64,000 bases of DNA from Mannheimia haemolytica (GCA_900638155.1 LR134495.1:868001-932000), one strand, 5' to 3'. Counted from the stretch's first letter, positions 1 through 8,586 are shown. Translations and numbers: made by a program. The notes: generated by a model not told the origin, from the letters alone.

Positions 1-1
1 C

Positions 2-181
2 ATTTATCCTGTGGTGGAAGATGAAGTTGCCACCTCGGTTATATTCCCAACTCTCAGTTTCTCAACGGAAAATTTATATGATTTATATAGTATTCAGAAT
101 AAAAAGGCAGAAATAAATATTTCCGCCTTTCTTCTATTGTTTTATCATATTCTCTCTTCGTTCTGCTTGACTAAATGGTAG
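2..181 (+). CDS. Uma2-family protein, C-terminal fragment (5' end outside window)
   Basis: The frame is open from the window edge to a TAG at 179-181. Its first ~28 residues (…PVVEDEVATSVIFPTLSFSTE…) closely resemble the C-terminus of the complete Uma2-family protein at 1542-2138 (…PVAEDEKATSVVFPALSFSTE…), so this is a diverged paralogue. The complete protein stops right after the matching EKLFEL; this one reads on for about 30 more codons through the terminator of the neighbouring ligase gene and overlaps its 3' end on the other strand. The extra tail is lysine/hydrophobic and resembles nothing known to me, so the ancestral stop may have been lost. Uma2 proteins belong to the PD-(D/E)XK nuclease superfamily; their role is not established. 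The catalytic part lies outside the window. Confidence 0.6.
   Translation: MYPVVEDEVATSVIFPTLSFSTENLYDLYSIQNKKAEINISAFLLLFYHILSSFCLTKW
103..130 (-). terminator. Rho-independent terminator of the O-antigen ligase-like gene
   Basis: Arms 103-115 and 118-130 form a stem of up to 13 pairs (one G-U on the minus strand). On the minus strand the 3' arm runs into TTTTTATTC, the expected U-tract. It lies 15 bases beyond the ligase stop codon. Confidence 0.7.
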
Positions 182-1401
182 AGTAAAATTAACACAAAGA
201 AATAGAATAATGAGCCTGAATTATGGGCTAAAAATGATTGGCTTAGGAAAAAGAATGAATGCGAAATAATATGTACAACGCCTAATATCGCCATACATTT
301 TACCTCTCTATTTTCTGCCTTTAATCGTCTGGCAAAAATAAAAAATGGAATAATTAAAATAGCCATTAGTGCCATGAAACCAACTACACCTCTTTTCACA
401 AAGGCTTCTAGATATTGGTTGTGTAAGCTATTAAATCTAAGCGTTGTTTTTGCCATTTGTTTTGTTTCAATCTGTTTCTTTTTGAATGTTTCATAGCCTG
501 TGCTACCGTGTCCTAATAGCGGTTTTTCACGGATTCCGATAAGCGCATTTTCCCACATATCAAAACGAGCTCCCAGAGATGAATGTCTATTTCCTTTTTC
601 TAAAAATACGATAATATCATTCTTAGCTGCATTATATCGTTTTTGTATGCCAAATTCTGGTTTGGAGATAAAAAATGAGAGTGAAGATATAAGTGCTAAT
701 AGAATCAGGAAAATAGCTTTCTTATTTAGCTGTCTTAAATTTAAAAATAGGATAAATAAGAAAGCAAATGGGAATGCAAGCCAGCCGCCTCTTGCTCCTG
801 TTAGAATACTGGCAAATAACCCAAACATGGCAAAAACCAGGTAGGCAATGCCAGTTTTAATTCTTTTTTTTGAAAGCCAATAAAAGGCAATTGCTATACT
901 AAATAGTGATAATAATATTGCTATGTTCCCCGATTGAATACGCATTATTTCAGGGAAAGGAAATTTAAGATTTAATATAAACCTCTGATATATTGCTATA
1001 CAACCAGCTACCAACGCTCCAATCGGTATAAAGTGCAATACAGTTTCTTTTTTAATCGGATAAAGTTTAAAGAAAAAAATCAGAGGGATAAGCAGTAAGA
1101 TTCTGCTAGGGTTATCAATTTCACGAATGCTATCGCCATTAAAAATAGCAGACATTGCAAACGTTAGAAAATAGCCAATAAGCGAGAAAATAAAAAATTT
1201 ATCCTCTTTATCAAGTAACCACTTTTGTTTTAATTTGAAACGATAAAATAAGAAACTAAGTGTAGCGATAATACCTAACGCCATTGGCACATAACTATAA
1301 CCTTTCTTAAAGGTTAAAACAGTGATAAAAAATGTGGCGACTAGTATATTACAGAAAAGAGCAATATGTGAGTTGTCTATTTTTTTGAAGTTAAGGTGCA
1401 T
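145..1401 (-). CDS. O-antigen ligase family protein (WaaL/Wzy-like polytopic membrane protein)
   Basis: 418-residue polytopic inner-membrane protein with about a dozen hydrophobic segments and one long polar loop (roughly residues 245-330). Family hallmarks are visible: TGARGGW near residue 200, a GARFDMWENA segment near 280, LLGHGSTGYE near 295 and HNQYLE near 330. The arginine and histidine of the first and last motifs match those needed in WaaL-type glycosyltransferases. The family joins undecaprenyl-linked glycan to lipid A-core or polymerises it on the periplasmic side; which acceptor applies here cannot be told. I prefer the ATG at 1401 because AGGA lies 7 bases before it; the ATG at 1407 is too close to that site. 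The gene contains an A8 run (minus strand; 864-871). It stands alone between Uma2-family genes with no other LPS genes in view. Confidence 0.8.
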   Translation of the reverse strand: MHLNFKKIDNSHIALFCNILVATFFITVLTFKKGYSYVPMALGIIATLSFLFYRFKLKQKWLLDKEDKFFIFSLIGYFLTFAMSAIFNGDSIREIDNPSRILLLIPLIFFFKLYPIKKETVLHFIPIGALVAGCIAIYQRFILNLKFPFPEIMRIQSGNIAILLSLFSIAIAFYWLSKKRIKTGIAYLVFAMFGLFASILTGARGGWLAFPFAFLFILFLNLRQLNKKAIFLILLALISSLSFFISKPEFGIQKRYNAAKNDIIVFLEKGNRHSSLGARFDMWENALIGIREKPLLGHGSTGYETFKKKQIETKQMAKTTLRFNSLHNQYLEAFVKRGVVGFMALMAILIIPFFIFARRLKAENREVKCMAILGVVHIISHSFFFLSQSFLAHNSGSLFYFFVLILLYHLVKQNEERI

Positions 1402-1484
1402 CGACATATCCTAAAACAATGAAAATTGCTGTCATTTTATACTAAGGGTATAAAGGTTATCTATCTCTTTTTAGCAAAGTTTTG

Positions 1485-1512
1485 TTGAATTTGAGGGATT
1501 ATTCGGCATAAT
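1485..1512 (+). promoter_or_regulatory. Predicted sigma-70 promoter of the Uma2-family gene
   Basis: TTGAAT (1485-1490), a 16-base spacer, then CATAAT (1507-1512), 30 bases before the start codon. Matches to consensus are 4/6 and 5/6. Confidence 0.45.
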
Positions 1513-1541
1513 ATCTTTATATGTTTGATAAAGGAGGAGAT

Positions 1542-2138
1542 ATGAGCTTATTACCTATGAATGAAGTTACCAGTTTAAGCCAATTAGATCCAAACGGAAG
1601 TTATACTTACGCGGATTATTTGCTATGGAAATTTAAAGAACGGGTGGAGATTATCAAAGGGAAGATTGTGGCAATGTCTCCGGCACCAACTCGTTTTCAT
1701 CAGCGAATTTCTATGAAGATGACTGCAAAATTTTTAGAGGTATTTGACAATCATCAATGTCAGATTTATTCCGCTCCCTTTGATGTTCGTTTTCCCGATC
1801 AAAACGGAAAAGTCAAAACCGTAGTGCAACCGGATCTTTGCGTAATTTGCGATATTAGCAAATTAGACGAAAGAGGTTGTGTAGGTGCACCGGATTTAGT
1901 GGTGGAAATCCTTTCTCCGGGTAATACTAAACGGGAGATGAAAGACAAATACGAACTTTACCAGGAACAAGGGGTGAAAGAGTATTGGATTGTTTCTCCT
2001 GAAACCCGCACCATTCAGATTTTTGTGTTGGAAAACGGTAAATATATCGGCATTCAGCCGGTGGCAGAAGATGAGAAGGCAACTTCTGTGGTCTTTCCGG
2101 CATTAAGTTTTTCGACCGAGAAATTATTCGAACTGTAG
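1542..2138 (+). CDS. Uma2 family (DUF820) putative endonuclease
   Basis: 198 residues, typical size for the family. The PD-(D/E)XK-like core is visible: QPDL near residue 95, PDLVVEILSPGNT near 118-130 with the conserved Asp and Glu, then KYELYQEQGVKEYWIV. The start is set at 1542 because a strong AAGGAGG (1531-1537) ends just before it; an in-frame ATG at 1521 lies upstream of that ribosome site. Uma2 proteins are abundant in cyanobacteria and scattered elsewhere, usually in several copies; the biological role is unknown and nuclease activity is inferred from fold. A paralogue fragment lies at the left window edge, so the ligase gene is flanked by two copies. It is a single-gene unit, followed by a hairpin at 2200-2219. 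Confidence 0.8.
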   Translation: MSLLPMNEVTSLSQLDPNGSYTYADYLLWKFKERVEIIKGKIVAMSPAPTRFHQRISMKMTAKFLEVFDNHQCQIYSAPFDVRFPDQNGKVKTVVQPDLCVICDISKLDERGCVGAPDLVVEILSPGNTKREMKDKYELYQEQGVKEYWIVSPETRTIQIFVLENGKYIGIQPVAEDEKATSVVFPALSFSTEKLFEL

Positions 2139-2180
2139 AAAGATGCAACATAATGCGGCGGTTTTATGCCACAATACTAC

Positions 2181-2209
2181 TTTACTTATGTAAGTGCTTA
2201 AGGTAGAAT
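2181..2209 (+). promoter_or_regulatory. Predicted rpsU promoter
   Basis: TTTACT (2181-2186), 17-base spacer, TAGAAT (2204-2209). The -10 lies within a 7-bp inverted repeat (2200-2206 with 2213-2219) that is followed by a T-run, so the same bases could instead act as the terminator of the upstream Uma2 gene. The layout resembles the dyad around the rpoD -10 box at 4628-4645. Confidence 0.45.
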
Positions 2210-2223
2210 GCACTACCTTTTTT
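2200..2223 (+). terminator. Short hairpin with T-run after the Uma2-family gene
   Basis: AAGGTAG / CTACCTT with a 6-base loop followed by T6. It may terminate the Uma2 transcript, or be part of the rpsU promoter region; the two readings cannot be separated by eye. Confidence 0.4.
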
Positions 2224-2285
2224 GTTCTATGCCGCCAATATTGTGTGCGGTTTAATTTAATCATATTTTTCTGAGGTGATGGCAT

Positions 2286-2501
2286 ATGCCAGTAATTAAA
2301 GTTCGTGAAAATGAATCATTTGACGTAGCATTACGTCGTTTCAAACGCTCTTGCGAAAAAGCGGGTATCTTAGCTGAAGTTCGTGCTCGTGAATTCTACG
2401 AAAAACCGACAACAATTCGTAAACGTGAAAAAGCATCACTTGCTAAACGTCACGCTAAACGTAATTTCCGTGAGAACGCACGTAACACACGTTTATACTA
2501 A
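2286..2501 (+). CDS. rpsU: 30S ribosomal protein S21
   Basis: 71-residue very basic protein, full family length. It begins [21 protein letters not shown] and ends in an arginine-rich tail (…[17 protein letters not shown]), characteristic of S21. S21 binds the 3' end region of 16S rRNA on the platform of the small subunit and helps base-pairing with the Shine-Dalgarno sequence. It is the first gene of the conserved rpsU-dnaG-rpoD macromolecular synthesis cluster. A terminator/attenuator at 2531-2559 separates it from dnaG, as in enterobacteria, allowing far more S21 than primase to be made. Confidence 0.97.
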   Translation: MPVIKVRENESFDVALRRFKRSCEKAGILAEVRAREFYEKPTTIRKREKASLAKRHAKRNFRENARNTRLY

Positions 2502-2530
2502 TTAGTTAGGCTGGTTAGCAAACTATATCG

Positions 2531-2564
2531 AAACCGTGATTCCGTTAGGCTCACGGTTTTGGTG
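2531..2564 (+). terminator. rpsU terminator / attenuator before dnaG
   Basis: 9-bp perfect stem AAACCGTGA (2531-2539) / TCACGGTTT (2551-2559), followed by a T-rich stretch (GGTGTTTTT). Its position between rpsU and dnaG matches the partial terminator known in the E. coli operon. Confidence 0.75.
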
Positions 2565-2582
2565 TTTTTAACGTTTCTATTT

Positions 2583-2627
2583 CAAGCGGTTGTTTTTTGC
2601 AAAAAATTTGCAAAATTGCTCCGCTTG
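2583..2627. repeat. Paired inverted DNA uptake signals upstream of dnaG
   Basis: CAAGCGG (2583-2589) and CCGCTTG (2621-2627) face each other around TTTTTTGC…GCAAAA, itself an inner dyad. This composite recurs many times in the window. It lies between the rpsU terminator and the dnaG ribosome site. Confidence 0.75.
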
Positions 2628-2654
2628 TATCATTCAAAGAGCAGGAGGAAATCA

Positions 2655-4403
2655 ATGAAAGGCACAATCCCACGTTCGTTTATTGATGATCTTATCGCTC
2701 GTACCGATATTGTTGAGGTCATCAACAGTCGGGTTAAGCTCAAAAAAGCAGGACGTGATTATCAAGCCTGCTGCCCTTTTCATCACGAAAAAACACCTTC
2801 TTTCTCTGTGAGCCAATCCAAGCAGTTTTACCACTGTTTCGGCTGTGGCGTACACGGGAATGTCATCACCTTTTTGATGGATTATGACAAACTCGAATTT
2901 CCGGAAGCGATTGAAGAGCTGGCGGCAATGCACGGGCTGGAAGTGCCGAGAGAGAATGTGATTGAGCGTGACGGCAAGCCTCAAGCTAATTTTAAAACTA
3001 AGCGTAATCTTTATGAATTGATGGAAGCGGTGGCGAAGTTCTACCAGCAGAATTTATCGCACCAGATTGAGCCACAAAGCTATTTACAGCAACGAGGTTT
3101 GTCTGAAGAGATTATCGAACGCTTTGAAATTGGTTTTGCTCCAAATGCTTTTGATGCCGCCCTACGCACTTTTGGGCAATCACAAGAAGATATTCAGAAA
3201 TTGCTCGATACGGGCGTTTTAACCAAAAATGATAGCGGTCGAATTTACGATAAATTTCGCAATCGGGTAATGTTCCCGATTCGAGATAAGCGTGGACGGG
3301 TAATTGCCTTTGGTGGGCGGGTGTTGCCGAATGATGAGCAAGGGGCGAAATATATGAACTCGCCCGAAACAGTGATCTATCACAAAGGCAGTGAGTTATA
3401 TGGCTTGTATCAAGCACTGAAAGTCAATGAAACGCCGGATTATCTGTTCGTGGTGGAAGGCTATATGGACGTGGTCGCCCTTGCCCAATTCGGCGTGGAT
3501 AACGCAGTCGCCTCTTTAGGCACGGCAACTACCGGTGAACAAATTCAGCAAATGTTTCGTTGCACCGAGCAAATTGTCTGTTGTTATGATGGCGATAGAG
3601 CCGGTCGAGATGCAGCTTGGCGGGCGTTAGAAAATGCGTTGCCTTATTTGCAAGACGGTCGCCAACTGAAATTTATTTTCTTGCCCGATGGCGAAGATCC
3701 GGACACTTTTGTTCGTTCTCAAGGTAAGGTTGGATTTGAGCAATATGTGGCACAGAATGCCAAGCCATTAAGCGATTTCTTATTTGACAGTTTGTTGGCG
3801 GATGTGGATCTTTCCTCCAAAGAAGGGAAATCAAAACTCGCCGCTTTAGCTGTTCCCTTAATCAATCGCATTCCAGGCGAGATGTTACGGGTGTATTTAC
3901 GCAATATTTTGGGGCAGAAATTAGGCATTTTAGACCCAACGCAGATAGAAGCTCTGTTACCGACGAAAAAAGCGGCAGAGAAGCCTTTACATCAAGCGGT
4001 CAAAATGAAACGTACGCCAATGCGGCTGTTGATTGCGTTATTGATTCAAAATCCGTATTTGGTGAAATTCGTACCCGATGTAAGTGCTTTAGCCTCCTTA
4101 AAAGATCCGGGCTTTGCATTACTAACCGATATTGTCGCAACTTGTCAGCAAAATGCAGGTATCAGTATGGGTGGGCTACTTGAACATTATCGGGAAGATC
4201 CCCAATATAAGATTGTTGAAGCCCTCGCAAATTGGGATCATTTAGAATTACCCGAAAATATCGAACGAACATTTATTGACACCCTCGATTTTCTCTACGC
4301 TAAATTAGTGGAATTACGCAAAGAAGAGCTAATTGCCAAAGACCGAACGGTGGGCTTAACCGATGATGAGAAAAAAGAGTATGCTCTTTTGATGTTTCAG
4401 TAG
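2655..4403 (+). CDS. dnaG: DNA primase
   Basis: 582 residues, the usual length. The N-terminal CHC2 zinc ribbon is present (C-x2-H…C-x2-C, about residues 40-65: CCPFHHEKTPSF…YHCFGCGVHGN). The TOPRIM core carries VVEGYMDVVAL near 265 and the metal-binding DGDRAGRDAA near 310; the C-terminal ~130 residues match the DnaB-helicase-binding domain. DnaG makes the RNA primers for lagging-strand synthesis. I chose the ATG at 2655, preceded by AGGAGGA (2643-2649); the open frame runs ~32 codons further upstream through the uptake-signal dyad and is not likely translated. It has an in-frame uptake signal near 3998 (…HQAVKMK…), in the linker before the helicase-binding domain. Confidence 0.96.
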   Translation: MKGTIPRSFIDDLIARTDIVEVINSRVKLKKAGRDYQACCPFHHEKTPSFSVSQSKQFYHCFGCGVHGNVITFLMDYDKLEFPEAIEELAAMHGLEVPRENVIERDGKPQANFKTKRNLYELMEAVAKFYQQNLSHQIEPQSYLQQRGLSEEIIERFEIGFAPNAFDAALRTFGQSQEDIQKLLDTGVLTKNDSGRIYDKFRNRVMFPIRDKRGRVIAFGGRVLPNDEQGAKYMNSPETVIYHKGSELYGLYQALKVNETPDYLFVVEGYMDVVALAQFGVDNAVASLGTATTGEQIQQMFRCTEQIVCCYDGDRAGRDAAWRALENALPYLQDGRQLKFIFLPDGEDPDTFVRSQGKVGFEQYVAQNAKPLSDFLFDSLLADVDLSSKEGKSKLAALAVPLINRIPGEMLRVYLRNILGQKLGILDPTQIEALLPTKKAAEKPLHQAVKMKRTPMRLLIALLIQNPYLVKFVPDVSALASLKDPGFALLTDIVATCQQNAGISMGGLLEHYREDPQYKIVEALANWDHLELPENIERTFIDTLDFLYAKLVELRKEELIAKDRTVGLTDDEKKEYALLMFQ

Positions 4404-4420
4404 AATTTTAAGCTCGAATA

Positions 4421-4557
4421 ATTCCCCTCTTTAGCAAAGAGGGGGGGAGATTTGGCAGGAATAATGAACGAAGAAAATAATTAATTCTATCTAAGAATAA
4501 AAAGAAAGTTATCTCTCTTACTGCGCCTCTTTTTATTGCCAAACCTCTCTGTTCTCA
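4421..4557. repeat. Dispersed palindromic element, CCCTCTTTAGCAAAGAGGG type, copy 1
   Basis: Begins with CCCCTCTTTAGCAAAGAGGGG and GGAGATTTGGCAG; the far end (TTGCCAAACCTCTCTG) is an imperfect inverted copy. The left end matches 32432-32470 closely (CCCTCTTTAGCAAAGAGGGG…GGGGAGATTTGGCAG). It lacks coding potential and fills most of the dnaG-rpoD gap. The left-end hairpin could also act as a terminator for dnaG. Confidence 0.6.
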
Positions 4558-4627
4558 TAAGCATCAAAGCGATGCGTAAATTAGAAAAATAGAATTTTTT
4601 TGTGAATTTATGAAGTCGAACCAAATT

Positions 4628-4645
4628 TAGTGGTATAATCCACTA
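4628..4645 (+). promoter_or_regulatory. Predicted rpoD promoter: extended -10 inside a perfect dyad
   Basis: TATAAT (4634-4639) preceded by TGG, giving an extended -10 (TGnTATAAT); no good -35 is present, which fits that class. The hexamer is flanked by perfect 6-base inverted arms TAGTGG (4628-4633) and CCACTA (4640-4645). The start codon is 39 bases downstream. Confidence 0.6.
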
Positions 4646-4677
4646 CTATTTTTGCTCGCATAATAAACGGATAGACT

Positions 4678-6549
4678 ATGGAAAACCAAGCAGATCAACA
4701 ATTAGAACAGCAATCTCAATTAGAACTTCTGATCAGTCAAGGGCGTGAACAGGGATATTTAACGCTTTCTGAAGTGCACGACCACTTACCGGAAGAGTTG
4801 GTGGATGCGGAGCAGATCGAAGATATTATTCAGATGATCAACGATATGGGTATCCAAGTTTTAGAGGCTGCCCCTGATGCGGATGATTTACTACTCGCTG
4901 AAAATATCGCCGATGAAGATGTGGTAGAAGAAGCCACCAAAGTGCTTTCAACTGTAGAATCAGAGTTAGGTAGAACTACTGACCCTGTGCGTATGTATAT
5001 GCGTGAGATGGGGACAGTTGAGCTTTTAACCCGTGAAGGTGAGATTGATATCGCTAAACGCATTGAAGAAGGGATTAACGAAGTTCAATGTGCGATTGCG
5101 GAATATCCGGAAGCCTTAAGTGGCCTGTTAGCCTGCTATGCTCAAGTCGAAACCGGTGAAATGCGCCTTTCTGATTTAGTGACAGCATTTGTCGATCCTA
5201 ATATTTTAGAAGAAGCACCGTTAGAGGATATTGAGGCTGCTTTAGGTGAAGATGAAGAATCTTCTGATGTGCCTGATGTAGATGATGAAAACGAAGATGA
5301 AGACGGTGATAGCAGCTCAGACAGCAGTGATGACAGCTCGATTGACCCGGAACTTGCCCGCGAAAAATTTGAAGCCCTACGCAGCCAACACGAAAAAGTG
5401 TTATTGGTCATTCAAAAACACGGGCGAACCAGTAAAAAATCGAAAGAGCAAATTGAAATTTTATCTCATATTTTCCGTGAATTCCGTTTGGTGCCGAAGC
5501 AATTTGACTTATTGGTTGCTTCTATGCAAAAACTGATGAAACAGGTTCGCACTGAAGAACGTCAAATTCAACGCTATGCAGTGGAATATGCCGGCATGAA
5601 AAAAGCGGACTTCTTAAAAGCATTCCAAGGGCACGAATTAAGCGAAGCATGGATCGAAAAAGCGATTAATGCAAAGAAAAATGCAGCACCAAAACTTGCC
5701 AATTATGTCGATAATATTCGAGTGAATATTGCTAACTTACAGAATTTGGAGCAAACCTCAGGCTTAACTATCGCCCAAATCCGTGAAATTGGTGGGCGTA
5801 TTTCCAATGGTGAATTAAAAGCTCGCCGTGCGAAAAAAGAGATGGTGGAAGCAAACTTGCGTTTGGTGATTTCGATTGCGAAAAAATACACTAACCGTGG
5901 CTTGCAGTTCTTGGATTTAATCCAAGAAGGAAACATCGGCTTAATGAAAGCGGTGGATAAATTTGAATACCGTCGTGGCTATAAATTTTCAACCTATGCA
6001 ACTTGGTGGATTCGTCAGGCGATTACCCGTTCGATTGCCGACCAAGCCCGTACAATTCGTATTCCGGTGCATATGATTGAAACTATCAACAAACTCAACC
6101 GTATTTCACGCCAATGTTTACAAGAAATGGGGCGTGAGGCAACGCCGGAAGAACTGGCAGAACGTATGGGAATGCCGGAAGATAAAATCCGCAAAGTGTT
6201 GAAGATTGCCAAAGAGCCGATTTCAATGGAAACGCCAATCGGTGACGATGACGATTCACACTTAGGTGATTTTATTCAAGACGAAAGCCTTGAATTACCA
6301 TTGGATTCCGCCACTGCGGAGAGCCTGCGTATGGCAACGAACGAAGTGTTAGAGGGCTTAACCCCGCGTGAAGCGAAAGTGTTGCGTATGCGTTTTGGTA
6401 TTGATATGAACACAGACCACACACTCGAAGAAGTTGGTAAACAATTTGACGTAACTCGTGAACGTATCCGCCAAATTGAGGCGAAAGCACTGCGCAAACT
6501 TCGCCACCCGAGCCGTTCGGAAACCTTACGTAGTTTCTTAGACGACTAA
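4678..6549 (+). CDS. rpoD: RNA polymerase sigma factor RpoD (sigma-70)
   Basis: 623 residues. Region 1.1 lies at the N-terminus, region 1.2 around 95-130 ([21 protein letters not shown]). A strongly acidic Asp/Glu/Ser stretch (about 180-225) sits in the non-conserved region. Region 2 (about 385-460) has [19 protein letters not shown] and [15 protein letters not shown], which melt and contact the -10 box; region 4 (about 555-615) has RMRFGI…[30 protein letters not shown], which reads the -35 box. It is the housekeeping sigma factor. Third gene of the rpsU-dnaG-rpoD cluster, but with its own predicted promoter at 4628-4645 and its own terminator at 6555-6580. Confidence 0.97.
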   Translation: MENQADQQLEQQSQLELLISQGREQGYLTLSEVHDHLPEELVDAEQIEDIIQMINDMGIQVLEAAPDADDLLLAENIADEDVVEEATKVLSTVESELGRTTDPVRMYMREMGTVELLTREGEIDIAKRIEEGINEVQCAIAEYPEALSGLLACYAQVETGEMRLSDLVTAFVDPNILEEAPLEDIEAALGEDEESSDVPDVDDENEDEDGDSSSDSSDDSSIDPELAREKFEALRSQHEKVLLVIQKHGRTSKKSKEQIEILSHIFREFRLVPKQFDLLVASMQKLMKQVRTEERQIQRYAVEYAGMKKADFLKAFQGHELSEAWIEKAINAKKNAAPKLANYVDNIRVNIANLQNLEQTSGLTIAQIREIGGRISNGELKARRAKKEMVEANLRLVISIAKKYTNRGLQFLDLIQEGNIGLMKAVDKFEYRRGYKFSTYATWWIRQAITRSIADQARTIRIPVHMIETINKLNRISRQCLQEMGREATPEELAERMGMPEDKIRKVLKIAKEPISMETPIGDDDDSHLGDFIQDESLELPLDSATAESLRMATNEVLEGLTPREAKVLRMRFGIDMNTDHTLEEVGKQFDVTRERIRQIEAKALRKLRHPSRSETLRSFLDD

Positions 6550-6554
6550 TCATT

Positions 6555-6587
6555 TCCCCTATGCCTGATGGTATAGGGGATTTTGTT
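6555..6587 (+). terminator. rpoD terminator
   Basis: 8-bp stem TCCCCTAT (6555-6562) / ATAGGGGA (6573-6580), 10-base loop, then TTTTGTTTT, directly after the rpoD stop. Confidence 0.85.
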
Positions 6588-6642
6588 TTAATCTGTATAA
6601 CAAGCGGTGATATTTACCGTATTTTTTACAAAAGAGGGAGAG

Positions 6643-7626
6643 ATGAAAAAATCACTATTAGCACTTTTAATTGGCTCAGTATTTCTGATTTCAGCTTGTG
6701 AAGACGGCAAAATGACCCAAACGGTATTAGAAGCCGAAAAACAAATTGTTCAGTTGGGTAATGAGTTAAAAAGCACAAAAGATACATTAGAGAAGAAAGA
6801 TATTGAGCTTACTGAGCTTTCTAACGTTAAAGCTGAGAACGAAAAACTAAAAGCAGAACTTGAAAAAGCCCAAAAAAATGTGGCATTGCAAGTTGAGATT
6901 GTAAAAATCTTCGATAAGAAAGAAGTAATTAAATATAACAATGAGAAAAAAGAAGAGTATATGCCTGAAGAAAGCCGCATTGAATCTTTCGTAAGCATTC
7001 CAAAAACCAACGTGGAGTGGCTCAATCAGCTTTTGCTTAAAACTATTTACGATCCTAATGAAGAGGCTGGGCGAAAATTGCAAAACCCAACGGAAGATGA
7101 TTTGAAAAAATATCGTGAAGAAGTTTATCAATCGTTGGTTGTTAGTGCGAAAGAAGAGCCTGTTATCGGTTATGAAGAAAGTATTCATAGCGATTTTATC
7201 GGACAACGCAACAACATTGTAACCTTTAGCGTGCAGCCTTATAGCTATAGTGGTGGTGCTCACGGCTTGCACTATACTCAGTACATTAATGTAGATTTAA
7301 ATAAGAAATCTGTTATTCGATTAGATGATTTAGTGAGTAAGCAAAATCAAGCTAAGCTAAAAGATGCTCTTTGGGAAAGTTATGCAATGTTCCGTGTAGA
7401 TGAAAATGGCAAATATAACGGATTTGCGGATAAAAAAGAGTTCCGTATTTCGCCAGAGTTCTATTTCGGAGCATATGGCGTTGTGTTTGTTTATCCGCCT
7501 TATGAGTTAGGCCCTTATGCCGAAGGTGATGTAGAGGTGAATTTGCCTTGGTATTTAGTAAATGAGCTATTTAACAAAGATTACCAACGTGGCGAGAAAG
7601 ATGGTTTCTTTAAACGGGAAGAGTAG
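6643..7626 (+). CDS. Lipoprotein with coiled coil and DUF3298 (RsiV-like) domain
   Basis: 327 residues. A lipoprotein signal is clear (KKSLLALLIGSVFLISAC, lipid-bearing Cys ~18), followed by a Lys/Glu-rich heptad region (about 25-80) likely to form a coiled coil. The C-terminal two thirds match DUF3298/RsiV-like proteins: YSYSGGAHGLHYTQYINVD near 195-215, LDDL, and the terminal …GPYAEGDVEVNLPW. The same domain forms the extracellular part of Bacillus RsiV, which binds lysozyme; in Gram-negative lipoproteins its ligand is unknown. Start at 6643 is preceded by GAGGGAGAG; a longer frame begins at 6607 but has no ribosome site. The rpoD terminator lies upstream, so nothing here argues for a link with RpoD. 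Confidence 0.8.
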   Translation: MKKSLLALLIGSVFLISACEDGKMTQTVLEAEKQIVQLGNELKSTKDTLEKKDIELTELSNVKAENEKLKAELEKAQKNVALQVEIVKIFDKKEVIKYNNEKKEEYMPEESRIESFVSIPKTNVEWLNQLLLKTIYDPNEEAGRKLQNPTEDDLKKYREEVYQSLVVSAKEEPVIGYEESIHSDFIGQRNNIVTFSVQPYSYSGGAHGLHYTQYINVDLNKKSVIRLDDLVSKQNQAKLKDALWESYAMFRVDENGKYNGFADKKEFRISPEFYFGAYGVVFVYPPYELGPYAEGDVEVNLPWYLVNELFNKDYQRGEKDGFFKREE

Positions 7627-7631
7627 TAGCA

Positions 7632-7663
7632 AACCGCTTGTTGATACAAGCGGTTATTTTTTT
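7632..7663. terminator. Bidirectional terminator made of two inverted uptake signals
   Basis: AACCGCTTGT (7632-7641) / ACAAGCGGTT (7646-7655), 10-bp perfect stem with a TGAT loop, then ATTTTTTT. It sits between the convergent DUF3298 lipoprotein gene and menA. Confidence 0.85.
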
Positions 7664-7677
7664 CCTAAATTTTGCAA

Positions 7678-8586
7678 TTAACCCAACACAATCCCTAAAC
7701 TAAACAATAAGTTAGTGATTAATGCCAACCCTGCCATTTGCCCTAAAATCGGGTAAAGTTCTTTTGGATCTCGGTGCTGATAAACAAAACGAGCGTGTTT
7801 TGCGAGTAATGGCACAGCAAGTAAAAAGATGAAACTATACCAATGCTCAAATTCCGAAATGGCAAAAATCAGATAAGAAATGACCGCTAGTACCAATAAG
7901 AAAACGTGGTATTTCCGCCCATTTTGGCTGCCAATTCGCACAATAAGGGTATTTTTGCCGGCTTGTCTGTCTTGGTTAATATCACGCAAGTTATTGATAT
8001 TTAACACTGCCACAGACAGCAATCCGCAACCGAAAGCAGGGAGCAGAATTATTGGCGGAAAGCTATGAGCCTGTAGATAGAACACGCCGATTACCGCCAC
8101 AAAGCCAAAGAAAATCAGCACAAACAGATCGCCCAGCCCCAAATAGCCGTAGGCTTTTTTGCCGACAGTGTAAGTAATAGCGGCAATAATTGAGACGATG
8201 CCAAGCCCGATAAAGAAAAACAGATCTTGCACTGTTTCATAAGCATAGGCACTTAATGCAACACCGGAAACAAACGAGAGCAGGCTTAAGATAATCACGG
8301 CTTTCTTAAGTTGTTCACCGCTAATAACGCCGTGCTGAATCGCCCGTAGCGGTCCGATTCGTTCTTTGGTGTCAGAGCCTTTGACGTGGTCGCCGTAATC
8401 ATTGGCGAAGTTAGACAGGATTTGCAATAAAATGGTGGTGATAAATGCGAGTAAGGTGGTAACAACATCAAATTTCCCTGCCCAATGAGCAAGTGCTGAA
8501 CCCACAATAATTGAAGCTAACGCCAGCGGTAAAGTTTTCGGGCGGGCGGTGGTAAACCAAATCGAAAAAAGAGAATTTTTGTTCAT
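7678..8586 (-). CDS. menA: 1,4-dihydroxy-2-naphthoate polyprenyltransferase
   Basis: 302-residue polytopic UbiA-family prenyltransferase, usual length. The first Asp-rich motif is in NDYGDHVKGSDTKERIGPLRAIQHG (about residues 60-85), which is typical of MenA, not UbiA; the second is in NNLRDINQDRQAGKNTL (near 200-215). It attaches the polyprenyl chain to DHNA in menaquinone synthesis at the inner membrane. This suits an organism using anaerobic respiration (compare arcA and narP here). Single-gene unit; no other men gene is in the window. Start at 8586 lacks a strong ribosome site. Confidence 0.95.
   Translation of the reverse strand: MNKNSLFSIWFTTARPKTLPLALASIIVGSALAHWAGKFDVVTTLLAFITTILLQILSNFANDYGDHVKGSDTKERIGPLRAIQHGVISGEQLKKAVIILSLLSFVSGVALSAYAYETVQDLFFFIGLGIVSIIAAITYTVGKKAYGYLGLGDLFVLIFFGFVAVIGVFYLQAHSFPPIILLPAFGCGLLSVAVLNINNLRDINQDRQAGKNTLIVRIGSQNGRKYHVFLLVLAVISYLIFAISEFEHWYSFIFLLAVPLLAKHARFVYQHRDPKELYPILGQMAGLALITNLLFSLGIVLG

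Noticed and set aside
500-844. Plus-strand frame opposite the ligase gene
   Set aside because: No ribosome site, no recognisable domain, and the minus-strand frame is clearly the real gene.
864-871. A8 run (minus strand) in the O-antigen-ligase-like gene as a phase-variation tract
   Set aside because: A run of the same length is found in the essential ribF gene (21162-21169), so an A8 tract alone is not unusual here and there is no sign of frame disruption.
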